Of a DNA stretch of 64,000 nucleotides, positions 52,347-60,164 are shown piece by piece. Numbering within the stretch: position 1 is the stretch's first letter; every line of letters starts with the position of its first letter. Source of the DNA: Mycobacterium sp. ITM-2016-00317 (lineage in GTDB: Bacteria > Actinomycetota > Actinomycetes > Mycobacteriales > Mycobacteriaceae); the NCBI RefSeq assembly GCF_002968295.1, contig NZ_CP134399.1, forward strand, positions 5,580,001-5,644,000, written 5' to 3'. The translations under genes were made by a program, and so were the position numbers. The notes under the pieces are model-generated. The model searched no databases and was not told the DNA's origin. It worked only from the letters and a program-made list of their open reading frames with translations.

Positions 52347-53278
52347 GGGCGGCCCTCCCGGAGTCGGTTCAACCACGCCGTCGCCTCGTCCATCGGCGGC
52401 GGCGGCGCACCGACCGCGTCCCCGGTGGGCCACGACCCGAGATATCGCACGTCGTCGCAGCGGCGGTGCAACGCCCGCAGCGCCTCGGCGACCGGGACGT
52501 CGTCGATGTGCCCGACGAAGTCCAGGTAGAACTTGTAGGTGCCGAGCTCGGTGCGGGTCGGCCTGGACTCGATGTTGGTCAGATCGATGTCGCGCATCGC
52601 GAGTTCCGTCATCGCCGAGACCAGCGCGCCGGGGACGTTGGCCAACTGCAGCACCACCGAGGTCCGGTCGGCGCCGGTGCGTTTCGGGGGCGGGCCCGGT
52701 CGCCCGGCCAGCACGAACCGGGTGCGGGCGTTCGGCTCGTCGACGACGTCGGCGGCCAGCGGCGCCAGCCCGTACCGCTCGGTGGCCAGCGCGGTACTCA
52801 CCGCGGCGTCCGCCCGCCCGGCGGCCACGTCCTGCGCCGCCGCGGCGTTCGAATTGGCAGGCACCAGTTCGGCTTTCGGCAGATGCTCGGCGAGCCAGTG
52901 CTTGACCTGCGCAGCGGCCACCGGGTAGGCCGCGACGGTGCGCACGTCGGCGGCGACCGAGCCCGGACGTACCGCGATGGTGAACGACACGTCCAGGGTC
53001 AGTTCCGCGTAGATCTGCAGCGGGGACCCGACGGCCAGACTGTCCAGGCTGGGGATCACCGACCCGTCGATCGAGTTCTCGATCGGCACGCACGCATAGT
53101 CCGCGTCGCCGGACCGCACCGCGGCCAGCGCGGCCGAGGTGCTCTCGGCGGGGATCCGGGTGACGGGCTCGGGCCCGGCGTCCGGCAGTGTCGAAGGAAT
53201 CAGCCCGTTGGCCTCGATGGCGCGCAACGCCGCGTCGGTGAACGTCCCCTCCGGGCCGAGATAAGCGATGCCGGGCAC
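52343..53278 (-). CDS. pheA: Prephenate dehydratase PheA
   Basis: Converts prephenate to phenylpyruvate in phenylalanine synthesis. The 311-residue protein has an N-terminal PDT domain (AYLGPEGTFTDAALRA, CVPIENSIDGSV, and the RTRFVLAGR catalytic-region motif) and a C-terminal ACT domain (VVLQLANVPGALVSAMTELAMRDIDLTNIESRPTR, with GAL and ESRP motifs) for feedback by phenylalanine. The GTG start is preceded by TAGGGT six bases upstream, so a leaderless mRNA is likely. Confidence 0.96.
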   Translation of the reverse strand: MPGIAYLGPEGTFTDAALRAIEANGLIPSTLPDAGPEPVTRIPAESTSAALAAVRSGDADYACVPIENSIDGSVIPSLDSLAVGSPLQIYAELTLDVSFTIAVRPGSVAADVRTVAAYPVAAAQVKHWLAEHLPKAELVPANSNAAAAQDVAAGRADAAVSTALATERYGLAPLAADVVDEPNARTRFVLAGRPGPPPKRTGADRTSVVLQLANVPGALVSAMTELAMRDIDLTNIESRPTRTELGTYKFYLDFVGHIDDVPVAEALRALHRRCDDVRYLGSWPTGDAVGAPPPPMDEATAWLNRLREGRP

Positions 53279-53284
53279 TTCACC

Positions 53285-53290
53285 ACCCTA
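53285..53290 (-). promoter_or_regulatory. Predicted -10 element (TAGGGT) of pheA
   Basis: On the minus strand TAGGGT, six bases, then GTG (53278). The same hexamer as before serS. Confidence 0.5.
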
Positions 53291-53352
53291 TCCGCTGGTC
53301 CGGTAATCCCGTTCCGCTGCGCGAAGGCCTTGCGCCCCGGACTCGGCCGTAG

Positions 53353-53371
53353 TTAAGTTAGGCTCACCTTA
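53353..53371 (+). promoter_or_regulatory. IdeR (iron box) site upstream of the DUF2470 gene
   Basis: TTAAGTTAGGCTCACCTTA matches 16 of 19 positions of the IdeR consensus TTAGGTTAGGCTAACCTAA. It ends 21 bases before the ATG and covers the promoter region, the position expected for iron-dependent repression. The M. tuberculosis orthologue Rv3839 is a known IdeR-regulated gene. Confidence 0.8.
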
Positions 53372-53392
53372 CCAACTTCTGAGGAGGCGGCG

Positions 53393-54205
53393 ATGACAGC
53401 ACCGGCAGCGACTTCGGCCCCCACCACCGCGGAGCGCATCCGCAGCGCCTGCGCGCGGGGCGGCGGGGCGATGCTCGCGGTCGAAGGCATCGACCCGGCC
53501 GCCACTCCCGTGCACCACCTGCTCGACGACGGCTCGTTCGCGATCACCCTGCCCGCCGACGGACTGCTGGCCGCCGCGGTGGTCTCGGCGGGCAACGCGG
53601 GCATCCAGGCCGTGCTGGAGATGACCGACTACGCGCCACTGCCGTTGCGCGAACCGGTGCGCTCCCTGGTCTGGATCCAGGGCAGGCTGCGCGACGTCCC
53701 GCTCGGCGAGGTGTCCGCACTGCTGGACCTGATCGCCGAAGCTGACCCCAACCCCGCTCTGCTGCAGGTCAATTCGGGACAGCATGAGCACGCAGGCAGC
53801 GCTCCGGAGGCCACCCGCTACGCGCTGATGCGCTTGGAGATCGAATCGGTCGTGGTCGCCGACTCGACCGGCGCCGAGTCCGTCGCGGTCGGCGCCCTGC
53901 TCGGCGCCCGGCCGGACCCGTTCTGCGCGATGGAGTCCAGCTGGTTGCAGCACATGGAGTCCGCGCACCGCGACGTGGTCACCCGGCTCGCGTCGCGGCT
54001 GCCCGCCTCCCTGCGCCGGGGCCGGGTGCGGCCGCTGGGCCTGGACCGCTACGGCGTGCAACTGCGGGTGGAGAACTCCGAGGGCGACCACGACGTGCGG
54101 CTGCCGTTCGCCCGGCCCGTCGACGACGTGACCGGCCTCAGCCAGGCCATCCGGGTGCTGATGGGCTGCCCGTTCCTCAACGGCCTGCGCGCCCGCGGCG
54201 CCTGA
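53393..54205 (+). CDS. DUF2470 protein, IdeR-regulated (Rv3839 homologue)
   Basis: A 270-residue soluble protein with a C-terminal DUF2470 domain (SSWLQHMESAHRDVVTRLASRLPASLRRGRVRPLGLDRYGVQL...DDVTGLSQAIRVLMG), which elsewhere is linked to heme-handling HugZ-like proteins. Start chosen from the GAGGAGG site six bases before the ATG. The upstream IdeR box means it should be made when iron is scarce. Biochemical function unknown; heme or iron use is an inference from domain and control. Confidence 0.85.
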   Translation: MTAPAATSAPTTAERIRSACARGGGAMLAVEGIDPAATPVHHLLDDGSFAITLPADGLLAAAVVSAGNAGIQAVLEMTDYAPLPLREPVRSLVWIQGRLRDVPLGEVSALLDLIAEADPNPALLQVNSGQHEHAGSAPEATRYALMRLEIESVVVADSTGAESVAVGALLGARPDPFCAMESSWLQHMESAHRDVVTRLASRLPASLRRGRVRPLGLDRYGVQLRVENSEGDHDVRLPFARPVDDVTGLSQAIRVLMGCPFLNGLRARGA

Positions 54206-54227
54206 CCCCCTCGGCGGCCGGGGCCGC

Positions 54228-54233
54228 TACCGT
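54228..54233 (+). promoter_or_regulatory. Predicted -10 element (TACCGT) of the CPBP gene
   Basis: TACCGT ends seven bases before the GTG at 54241. It overlaps the other candidate start (GTG at 54232), which it therefore argues against. Confidence 0.4.
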
Positions 54234-54240
54234 GTCTGCG

Positions 54241-55008
54241 GTGACCGCGACCGCCGATGAACCCACCGATGCGCAGCGCCGCGCGCTGCGCATCGAGATC
54301 GGCGTCGTGCTGGCGGTCACCTTCGCGCTGAGCGGCTACACCGCGCTGCTCAGCCTCATCGAGAGCGTCCTGCTCGGGTTGGCCGGCCAGACCGTCGAGC
54401 TCAATCCGATCCGCTCGCCGTTCGACCTGATCGACCTCGGCCTGAACCTGGCCAGGCTCTTCCAGCTGTTGGCCTGGGGCGCGCTGGCGGTGTACCTGCT
54501 CTGGCGCGGCGGGGACGGGCCGGCCCGCATCGGTCTGGCCCGGATCCGCTGGCGCAAAGACGTTCTCGGCGGGGTCGGGCTGGCCGCGCTGATCGGGATA
54601 CCCGGGCTGGCGCTCTACCAGATCGCCCGGCTGCTCGGCCTCAATGCCGCCGTCGAACCCGCCGAGCTCAACGACACCTGGTGGCGCATCCCGCTGCTGC
54701 TGCTGGTGTCCTTCGGCAACGGCTGGGCCGAGGAGGTCATCGTCGTCGGGTATTTACTGACCCGGCTGCGTCAGCTGAGGGTCAATCCGTGGTGGGCCCT
54801 GGCGATCTCCAGCCTGCTGCGCGGCATCTACCACCTCTACCAGGGGTTCGGCGCCGGGCTGGGCAACCTCGCGATGGGTCTGGTGTTCGGCTACTTCTAC
54901 CAGCGCACCGGCCGGCTGTGGCCGCTCATCGTCGCCCACACATTGATCGACGCCGTCGCCTTCGTCGGCTACTCGCTGCTGTACGAACGTCTCGAGTGGC
55001 TGCTCTGA
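54241..55008 (+). CDS. CPBP-family intramembrane metalloprotease-like protein
   Basis: A 255-residue integral membrane protein with about seven helices and the ABI/CPBP core: the EE pair in GNGWAEEVIVVGYLL, RGIYHLYQGFGAGLGNLAMGLVFGYFYQRTGRLWP, and HTLIDAVAF. In typical members the first motif is EExxxR; here Val replaces the Arg, so activity is uncertain. No neighbour indicates a substrate. Confidence 0.82.
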   Translation: MTATADEPTDAQRRALRIEIGVVLAVTFALSGYTALLSLIESVLLGLAGQTVELNPIRSPFDLIDLGLNLARLFQLLAWGALAVYLLWRGGDGPARIGLARIRWRKDVLGGVGLAALIGIPGLALYQIARLLGLNAAVEPAELNDTWWRIPLLLLVSFGNGWAEEVIVVGYLLTRLRQLRVNPWWALAISSLLRGIYHLYQGFGAGLGNLAMGLVFGYFYQRTGRLWPLIVAHTLIDAVAFVGYSLLYERLEWLL

Positions 55009-55044
55009 CGGTGCGGGCTCACCGGCCACGCCGCCGCCTCCGCG

Positions 55045-55050
55045 TACATT
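55045..55050 (+). promoter_or_regulatory. Predicted -10 element (TACATT) of the LCP gene
   Basis: TACATT ends seven bases before GTG 55058. A TTG at 55052 lies too close to the hexamer to be the start of a leaderless mRNA. Confidence 0.4.
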
Positions 55051-55057
55051 CTTGACC

Positions 55058-56368
55058 GTGACCGACAAGCGGCCGCCGCTTCCGGGGCCGGTGCCACCGC
55101 CGCCTCCGCGCGGAACCCCCGGCCGTCGGGAACCGTCGCAGGTGATGCGGCGCGACCCGAATCACCGGCCCGTGTGGCCGCCCAATCCGCCGACGCCGCC
55201 GCGGCACAACCCACCCCCGGCTCCCCCGCGCCACAACTCGCCGCCGCGGGTCCAACCACCGGCGCGTCCAGCGCCGCCCGCGCGTCCCCACCCGCCGGCG
55301 CGTCACGCGCCGCCGCCGCGGCCACCGGTTCCTCCTCCGCCACCACCGCGACAGAGCCGGACCGCCCCGCCCCCGCCGCCACCGCCGGTAAAGAAGAAGA
55401 AGCCCCGCCGGCTGCGCCGCGTCCTCCGCATCGCGATGGCGCTGCTCGTGCTGCTCGCGGTGGGCACGGTCGCGGCGGGTGTGTGGGTCGACTCGTCGCT
55501 GACCCGGGTCGCGGCACTGGTCGATTACCCCGAGCGGCCGCCGCAGGGCGAAGGCACGACGTGGCTGCTCGTCGGCTCGGACGGGCGCGAGGGGCTGACC
55601 CCCGAGCAGCAGGCCGAGCTCGCCACCGGCGGAGTGCTCGGCGGCAGCCGCACCGACACGATCCTGGTGGTGCATCTGCCCGGACTGGGCGCCCCGACCC
55701 GGGCGACGATGGTGTCGATTCCGCGCGACTCGTACGTCTCGATCCCCGGCTACGGCAGCGACAAGATCAACGCCGCGTTCTCCGTCGGCGGTCCGCAGCT
55801 GCTGGCCCAGACGGTCGAGCTGGCCACCGGCCTGCGTATCGACCACTACGCCGAGATCGGCTTCGGCGGCTTCGCGAGCCTGGTCGACGCCGTCGGCGGG
55901 GTGACGCTGTGTCCGCCCGAACCCATCGACGACCCCCTGGCGGGCATCAACCTGCCCGCCGGCTGCCAACGGCTGGACGGCCGCTCGGCGCTGGGCTTCG
56001 TGCGTTCGCGGGCGACCCCGCGGGCCGATCTGGACCGGATGGCCAATCAGCGCCAGTTCATGAGCGCGCTGGTCGAGCGCGCGGCCAGCCCGGCCGTGCT
56101 GCTCAACCCGTTGCGGTGGTATCCGCTGCTGCACGCCGCCGCGGGCACCGTGTCGGTCGGCACCGGCGACCACGTGTGGGACCTCGCCCGGCTCGCGTGG
56201 GGCCTGCGGGGCGACATCACCACGGTGACGGTGCCGATCGGCGAGTTCACCGCGAACGGGTCCGGGTCGATCGTGGTGTGGGACACCGAGGCCGCCCAGC
56301 GGCTGTTCTCCGCGCTCGCGTCCGACACACCGGTGCCCCAGGACCTCCTCGACGGCGCCGGTCCATAA
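55058..56368 (+). CDS. LytR-CpsA-Psr (LCP) family envelope ligase
   Basis: A 436-residue type II membrane protein. The first ~110 residues are a cytosolic, strongly Pro-rich region, then a Lys/Arg cluster (KKKKPRRLRR), one helix (IAMALLVLLAVGTVAAGVWV), and an extracellular LCP domain with LLVGSDGRE, GGSRTDTILVVHLP, VSIPRDSYVSIPGYGSDKINAAFSVGG and FVRSRATPRADLDRMANQRQF. LCP proteins transfer lipid-linked polymers to the wall; in mycobacteria they attach arabinogalactan to peptidoglycan. Whether this paralogue is the main ligase cannot be judged here. Confidence 0.9.
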   Translation: MTDKRPPLPGPVPPPPPRGTPGRREPSQVMRRDPNHRPVWPPNPPTPPRHNPPPAPPRHNSPPRVQPPARPAPPARPHPPARHAPPPRPPVPPPPPPRQSRTAPPPPPPPVKKKKPRRLRRVLRIAMALLVLLAVGTVAAGVWVDSSLTRVAALVDYPERPPQGEGTTWLLVGSDGREGLTPEQQAELATGGVLGGSRTDTILVVHLPGLGAPTRATMVSIPRDSYVSIPGYGSDKINAAFSVGGPQLLAQTVELATGLRIDHYAEIGFGGFASLVDAVGGVTLCPPEPIDDPLAGINLPAGCQRLDGRSALGFVRSRATPRADLDRMANQRQFMSALVERAASPAVLLNPLRWYPLLHAAAGTVSVGTGDHVWDLARLAWGLRGDITTVTVPIGEFTANGSGSIVVWDTEAAQRLFSALASDTPVPQDLLDGAGP

Positions 56369-56408
56369 CCGCTGAGCAAACTGTGTAGTGCGGGTCACAA
56401 TGGTCACC

Positions 56409-56427
56409 CTAACTAAAGCAAACCTAA
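56409..56427 (+). promoter_or_regulatory. IdeR-like box 1 upstream of bfrB
   Basis: CTAACTAAAGCAAACCTAA matches 13 of 19 consensus positions, with a strong right half (AACCTAA). First of two adjacent sites, as at bfrB in M. tuberculosis, where IdeR with iron activates the gene by displacing Lsr2. Confidence 0.55.
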
Positions 56428-56428
56428 C

Positions 56429-56447
56429 CTCGGTAAGGTTCACCTTC
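56429..56447 (+). promoter_or_regulatory. IdeR-like box 2 upstream of bfrB
   Basis: CTCGGTAAGGTTCACCTTC matches about 12 of 19 positions and abuts box 1. Weaker alone; its support is the tandem arrangement and the downstream gene. Confidence 0.45.
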
Positions 56448-56484
56448 GATGAAAAGGCCCCGTGACCTGCTCTATTGTGGTGCC

Positions 56485-57039
56485 ATGACTTCCGTTGCCG
56501 CCTCCGATGCACTCGACACCAAATTCCACGGCCTGCTCAACGACCAGGTGCGTAGCGAACTCGGAGCATCTCAGCAGTACCTCGCGATCGCGGTGCACTT
56601 CGACAGCGACGACCTCCCGCAGCTGGCCGAGTTCTTCTATCGCCAGTCGGTCGAGGAACGCAATCACGCGATGATGCTGGTGCGCTACCTGGTCGATCGC
56701 GGTGTCCGCGCCGAGATCCCGGCCGTGGACCCGGTGCGCAACTCCTTCGAGACCCCGCGTGAGGCCATCGCGTTCGCGCTCGATCTGGAGCGTGAGGTCA
56801 CCGACCAGATCAGCCGGCTGGCCGCCACCGCCCGCGACGAGGGCGACTACCTCGGCGAGCAGTTCATGCAGTGGTTCCTCAAGGAACAGGTCGAAGAGGT
56901 CGCGCAGATGACCACCCTCGTGCGGATCGCCGACCGGGCGGGCGCGAACCTGTTCCACCTCGAGGACTTCGTGGCACGCGAACTCGCCGCTCCGTCGGCG
57001 GACCCGTCCGCCCCCAAGGCCGCGGGCGGCGCGCTCTAA
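56485..57039 (+). CDS. bfrB: Ferritin BfrB
   Basis: Iron-storage ferritin of 184 residues forming 24-mer shells that oxidise and hold ferric iron. Ferroxidase residues appear in the first two helices (RSELGASQQYLAIAVHF, FFYRQSVEERNHAMMLV), then VTDQISRLAATARDEGDYLGEQFMQWFLKEQVEEV and a C-terminal FHLEDFVARE. The ATG at 56485 aligns with the usual ferritin start. An earlier in-frame ATG at 56449 lies directly behind the IdeR boxes and would add 12 non-conserved residues. Convergent with glpQ1 ten bases away. Confidence 0.95.
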   Translation: MTSVAASDALDTKFHGLLNDQVRSELGASQQYLAIAVHFDSDDLPQLAEFFYRQSVEERNHAMMLVRYLVDRGVRAEIPAVDPVRNSFETPREAIAFALDLEREVTDQISRLAATARDEGDYLGEQFMQWFLKEQVEEVAQMTTLVRIADRAGANLFHLEDFVARELAAPSADPSAPKAAGGAL

Positions 57040-57049
57040 GCGCGTCCGC

Positions 57050-57871
57050 TCAGTCGCGCTCGGCGCCGGTCAGACCGGTCTGCAGCCAGGACTTGGTGCG
57101 GCCGGGGTGGTTCGTCGCGACCCAGGCCACCCCGAGGTCGCGGCAGTACTGCACATCCTCGTAGTGGTCGACGGTCCAGCAGTACAGCGCGCGGCCCTGC
57201 GCGGCGGCCCGGTCGACCAGCTCGGGATGTTCCCGCAGGGTGGCGATGGACGGACCCACCGCGGTCGCGCCCACGGTGGTGGCCGCACTGCCCCCGAGAT
57301 ACCGCGACGTCTCGCCCAGCAGCACGGTCGGCAGCAGCGGCGCCGCGCGACGGATCCGCCACACCGCGGCCGCCGAGAAGGACATCACCACCGCGCGGGA
57401 CAGATCGGCCGAGGCGGGCGACGCGATGCCGTAGCGGTGCAGCAGCGCGAGCACCTTGCTCTCCACCAGCGCGCCGTACCGCACCGGATGCTTGGTCTCG
57501 ATGAACATCTTCACCGGCCGGTTCCAGTCCATGACCAGCGAGACCAGGCTGTCGAGGGTCAGCAGACCGGTGTCGCCGATGCTGCCGTCGTCCTTCCAGC
57601 TGGGATGCCAGGAACCGAAGTCCAGGTCGCGCAGTTGCGCCAGGGTCATGTCGCTGACCAGTCCGGAACCGGTGGACGTGCGGTCGAGCCTGCGGTCGTG
57701 CACGCAGACCAGATGCCCGTCGCGGGTCAGCCGCACATCGCACTCGACGGCGTCCGCGCCCTCTTCGAGGGCGAGTTCGTAGGCCGCCAGGGTGTGTTCG
57801 GGACGCCCGGCCGAGGCACCTCGGTGCGCGACCACGAATGGATGACCGCAGAACGTCCCGCCCGAGTTCAT
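57050..57871 (-). CDS. glpQ1: Glycerophosphodiester phosphodiesterase GlpQ1
   Basis: Hydrolyses glycerophosphodiesters to glycerol-3-phosphate and an alcohol. The 273-residue protein has the GDPD signature VAHRGASAGRPEHTLAAYELALEEGADAVECDVRLTRDGHLVCVHD (catalytic His16 and metal-binding Glu/Asp) and TVDHYEDVQYCRDLGVAWVATNHPG at the end. No signal peptide, so a cytosolic enzyme is likely. It is the Rv3842c homologue, four bases downstream of the DUF4328 gene in the same operon. The ATG at 57871 fits the family; the frame is open a little further up. Confidence 0.93.
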   Translation of the reverse strand: MNSGGTFCGHPFVVAHRGASAGRPEHTLAAYELALEEGADAVECDVRLTRDGHLVCVHDRRLDRTSTGSGLVSDMTLAQLRDLDFGSWHPSWKDDGSIGDTGLLTLDSLVSLVMDWNRPVKMFIETKHPVRYGALVESKVLALLHRYGIASPASADLSRAVVMSFSAAAVWRIRRAAPLLPTVLLGETSRYLGGSAATTVGATAVGPSIATLREHPELVDRAAAQGRALYCWTVDHYEDVQYCRDLGVAWVATNHPGRTKSWLQTGLTGAERD

Positions 57872-57875
57872 ATCG

Positions 57876-58904
57876 CTATGCTGCCGAATTCTCCCCGGCG
57901 CTCTCAACCGCACGCGCGGGTTCGGGGCGCTCGGGTGCCTCGGATTCCTCGGCGCCGGCCGCCACCATGACCCACCGCTGGGCGGGTCTCTCCACCGGTT
58001 GCTGCTCGAAACCGAGGAACACCTTGAGCGCGGCGAGCAGCGCCGCGGCCGCGAACAGGTACGCCACGATCGTGATCACGGTGTTGTCGGCGATGCCCTG
58101 CGGGTCCGCCCTGAAGCTGGTCGCGAACGCGAACACCGACACCACGGTGCTGGCCACCCACAGCAGCCACCACACCAGGACCGGTCGCTGCAACCAGCGC
58201 TGTCTGCCCTCGATCCCGGCGAGCTCGATCACGAACACCGGCGCCCACAGCAGGTTGGCGAACGGGATCAGGCAACCCAGCCGCAGCGCCCACCCGGGTC
58301 TCGGCTCGGTCTGACCGGCGTGCGCGAACGCCGCCGCCCGGCGCGCGATCAGCCAGTTCATCAGCACGACGACGCTGGCCACCGTCATGAACGCTGCCGC
58401 GACGCTCACCGCGACACCGCCCCAGGTGGCCGCCCCCGCGACCCACGGGTTCAGCAGCACCGAACGGTTGATGATCAGCAGCACGTAACGCACCAGGTGG
58501 ACGAACGCCGCGGCCCCCAGCGTGGCGACGGTCACCACCAGCGTCATCTGCACCGCGGTCGGGGACGGTCCCTTGCGCTGGGGAGCGTGTTCGACGGGGC
58601 TTTCGAAGTGTTCGACCAGACCCCATCGCGGGATGCTCTGATACCGCGGGGTCGGACCGAGCTCACGGCGTGCGCGGCGGGGATGGGGAGGCGCGCCCGG
58701 CCGTACCGCCACCCAGCGGTAGCCGGACGGCAGCGGCTGGCCCTGACGCTTCGGGTCCGGGTGCGGGCCGTGGCCAGGACCCCAACCCTGCCCGGAAGCA
58801 TGGCCCGACGGTGCGAGCAGCGTGCCGCGACAGCGCGGGCACCACACCCGCTGCCGGTCGCGCACGTTCCACCGCGTTCCGCACTGGGAACACACTTGGA
58901 TCAT
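57876..58904 (-). CDS. DUF4328 membrane protein with N-terminal zinc ribbon (Rv3843c homologue)
   Basis: A 342-residue protein. The first 25 residues form a zinc ribbon (CSQCGTRW...VWCPRCRG, two CxxC pairs), then a Gly/Pro/His-rich linker, and a DUF4328 domain of about five helices with FAHAGQTEPRPGWALRLGCLIPFANLLWAPVFVIELAGIEG. Function unknown. TACTCT lies six bases before its ATG, so it probably heads a leaderless mRNA that also carries glpQ1. Confidence 0.85.
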   Translation of the reverse strand: MIQVCSQCGTRWNVRDRQRVWCPRCRGTLLAPSGHASGQGWGPGHGPHPDPKRQGQPLPSGYRWVAVRPGAPPHPRRARRELGPTPRYQSIPRWGLVEHFESPVEHAPQRKGPSPTAVQMTLVVTVATLGAAAFVHLVRYVLLIINRSVLLNPWVAGAATWGGVAVSVAAAFMTVASVVVLMNWLIARRAAAFAHAGQTEPRPGWALRLGCLIPFANLLWAPVFVIELAGIEGRQRWLQRPVLVWWLLWVASTVVSVFAFATSFRADPQGIADNTVITIVAYLFAAAALLAALKVFLGFEQQPVERPAQRWVMVAAGAEESEAPERPEPARAVESAGENSAA

Positions 58905-58910
58905 CGGACC

Positions 58911-58916
58911 AGAGTA
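58911..58916 (-). promoter_or_regulatory. Predicted -10 element (TACTCT) of the DUF4328-glpQ1 operon
   Basis: On the minus strand TACTCT, six bases, then ATG (58904). Confidence 0.45.
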
Positions 58917-58918
58917 AG

Positions 58919-59260
58919 TCAGACCGTGCCTGCGTCTCCGCTGTCGGTGACGACTCGGCGTCCGGCTCCCGCCCAGGCCAGCATCCCGCCGGCGACGTTG
59001 ATCGGGTCGTAGCCGTTGCGCGCCAGGTACTGGGCGACGCGCTGCGAGCGGCCGCCGGCATGGCAGACCACGAACAACTTCGCCTGGGTGTCGATCTCCG
59101 CCAGTCGCGCGGGGACGTCACCCATCGGGATGTGTTGAGCGCCCGGCGCGTGACCGCGCTGCCACTCGTCGTCCTCGCGCACGTCCAGCAGGACCACGGC
59201 CTCGTCGAATTCGACCGGAACGTCGCCGATCGCCGCCTGCGGCACCTCGGTGTCACCCAT
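58919..59260 (-). CDS. Rhodanese-like domain protein
   Basis: A 113-residue single rhodanese domain: LLDVREDDEWQRGHAPGAQHIPMGDVPARL, the active-site loop FVVCHAGGRSQRVAQYL with catalytic Cys, and NVAGGMLAWAGAGRRVV. It should carry persulfide sulfur for an unknown acceptor. The start MGDTEVP fits family length, though the frame is open further up without similarity. It is 14 bp upstream of the DUF4328 gene, with that gene's -10 element between them. Confidence 0.85.
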   Translation of the reverse strand: MGDTEVPQAAIGDVPVEFDEAVVLLDVREDDEWQRGHAPGAQHIPMGDVPARLAEIDTQAKLFVVCHAGGRSQRVAQYLARNGYDPINVAGGMLAWAGAGRRVVTDSGDAGTV

Positions 59261-59634
59261 GACCTCATGCTGGCATGTGCCTGCCCCGGCTGGCCAGAAC
59301 GGGTCGTCAGCAATACCTCCGCGGGCCACCGCCATCCACAGTTTCCACACCTTCATCCACAGGCCGGCGCAGCCCCGACCGGGCAATGAGCCGCCGGTGG
59401 GGGCCGCGCCTGGGGATAACTTTTCCGCGGGCGCTCAGATAGTCAACAGCTTCCGTTTCGGCTGAGCGAATATTTTGTCGCGCTAAGCGATCCGGCGGGT
59501 GCGGCCCGGCTACGCTCTCGATTTCTCAGGGGAGACACCACGCGTTATGATCGCCGTCACACGCGCGGATGTGTGATCGATCTCACTGAAGCGGTGGCCG
59601 GGGAGGTACAGAGCGTGCGGGTGAGGAGCTTCTG
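59261..59634. other. Intergenic region between the rhodanese and small membrane protein genes (374 bp)
   Basis: Relatively AT-rich for this window around 59400-59480 (CGAATATTTTGTCGCGC). I see no conserved protein or structural RNA. It holds one CRP-like palindrome near its right end and presumably the promoters of both flanking genes. Confidence 0.6.
59572..59587 (+). promoter_or_regulatory. CRP-like site TGTGA-TCGATC-TCACT
   Basis: A near-perfect match to the mycobacterial CRP (Rv3676) consensus (C/T)GTGA-N6-TCAC(G/A), 47 bp upstream of the small membrane protein ATG. cAMP-linked control of that gene is inferred. Confidence 0.55.
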
Positions 59635-59793
59635 ATGGCGTCGTCTTCGATGGGCTCGGGGTCGGCATTCCAGCCTTCTGAATGGCAGACCTCCGCGCGC
59701 GCCTACACCCGCAGCCAGCTCATGGCGTGCCTGCGCGCCGGGCTCATCGCGCTGGTGCTGCTCGGCATCCTCGCGTTGATCGTGCTGTACTGA
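59635..59793 (+). CDS. Small single-pass membrane protein (52 residues)
   Basis: Encodes MASSSMGSGSAFQPSEWQT, a short basic part, then one strongly hydrophobic helix (AGLIALVLLGILALIVLY) reaching the C-terminus. A GAGGAG site lies seven bases before the ATG, and a CRP-like palindrome lies upstream. No known domain. It converges on sodX with only 13 bp between stops. The combination of ribosome site and clean helix makes it a likely real gene of unknown function. Confidence 0.6.
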   Translation: MASSSMGSGSAFQPSEWQTSARAYTRSQLMACLRAGLIALVLLGILALIVLY

Positions 59794-59806
59794 CCGGCCC
59801 CTGCGC

Positions 59807-60148
59807 TCAGCCCGCGCAACGTGCCGGCAGCCGCCAGAACACGCGATAGCTCCCGGCTGCGGACACCGGGCCGAAGTCGTGCGAATCGCTGGCCCCGGCC
59901 GCCCGCGGATTGTCCGATCGGGCCTCGAACACCGTGCCGTAGACCTCGCCCACGCGTTTGACGAGCCAGCGCGTCGACTTGTTCGGGTGGGGGAACACCC
60001 GGATCTGGCCGGCACGGGGCCTACCGTCGCGCCAGGCCAACAGCATGTCGCCGGGTTCCAGCGTCGGCAGCATCGAGTCCTCGACCACCACGAAACGGCG
60101 TACCGGCCAGCCGAACCCGGACGCTCGTGGCCCATGGCTTCCCCGCAT
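59807..60148 (-). CDS. sodX: Nickel-superoxide-dismutase maturation protease SodX
   Basis: A 113-residue S26 signal-peptidase-like protein that removes the SodN leader so that the new N-terminal His can bind nickel. Catalytic Ser25 lies in VVEDSMLPTLEPGDMLL and Lys64 in WLVKRVGEVY. The C-terminal SDNPRAAGASDSHDFGPVS corresponds to the usual signal-peptidase end box. There is no membrane helix of the LepB kind, which agrees with a cytosolic role. It diverges from sodN across 22 bp, and each gene's -35 region must lie inside the other gene. Confidence 0.88.
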   Translation of the reverse strand: MRGSHGPRASGFGWPVRRFVVVEDSMLPTLEPGDMLLAWRDGRPRAGQIRVFPHPNKSTRWLVKRVGEVYGTVFEARSDNPRAAGASDSHDFGPVSAAGSYRVFWRLPARCAG

Positions 60149-60154
60149 CGGCTA

Positions 60155-60160
60155 AGGGTA
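60155..60160 (-). promoter_or_regulatory. Predicted -10 element (TACCCT) of sodX
   Basis: On the minus strand TACCCT, six bases, then the sodX ATG (60148). It shares bases 60159-60160 with the opposing sodN hexamer. Confidence 0.5.
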
Positions 60161-60164
60161 AGTT
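60159..60164 (+). promoter_or_regulatory. Predicted -10 element (TAAGTT) of sodN
   Basis: TAAGTT ends six bases before the sodN ATG at 60171, implying a leaderless mRNA. It overlaps the sodX hexamer by two bases, so polymerase should not open both at once. Confidence 0.5.

Noticed and set aside
52347..53093. N-terminal extension of the phosphoglycerate-mutase-like protein
   Set aside because: Lies inside pheA in another frame; the family motif RHGQ starts only nine residues after the GTG at 52346.
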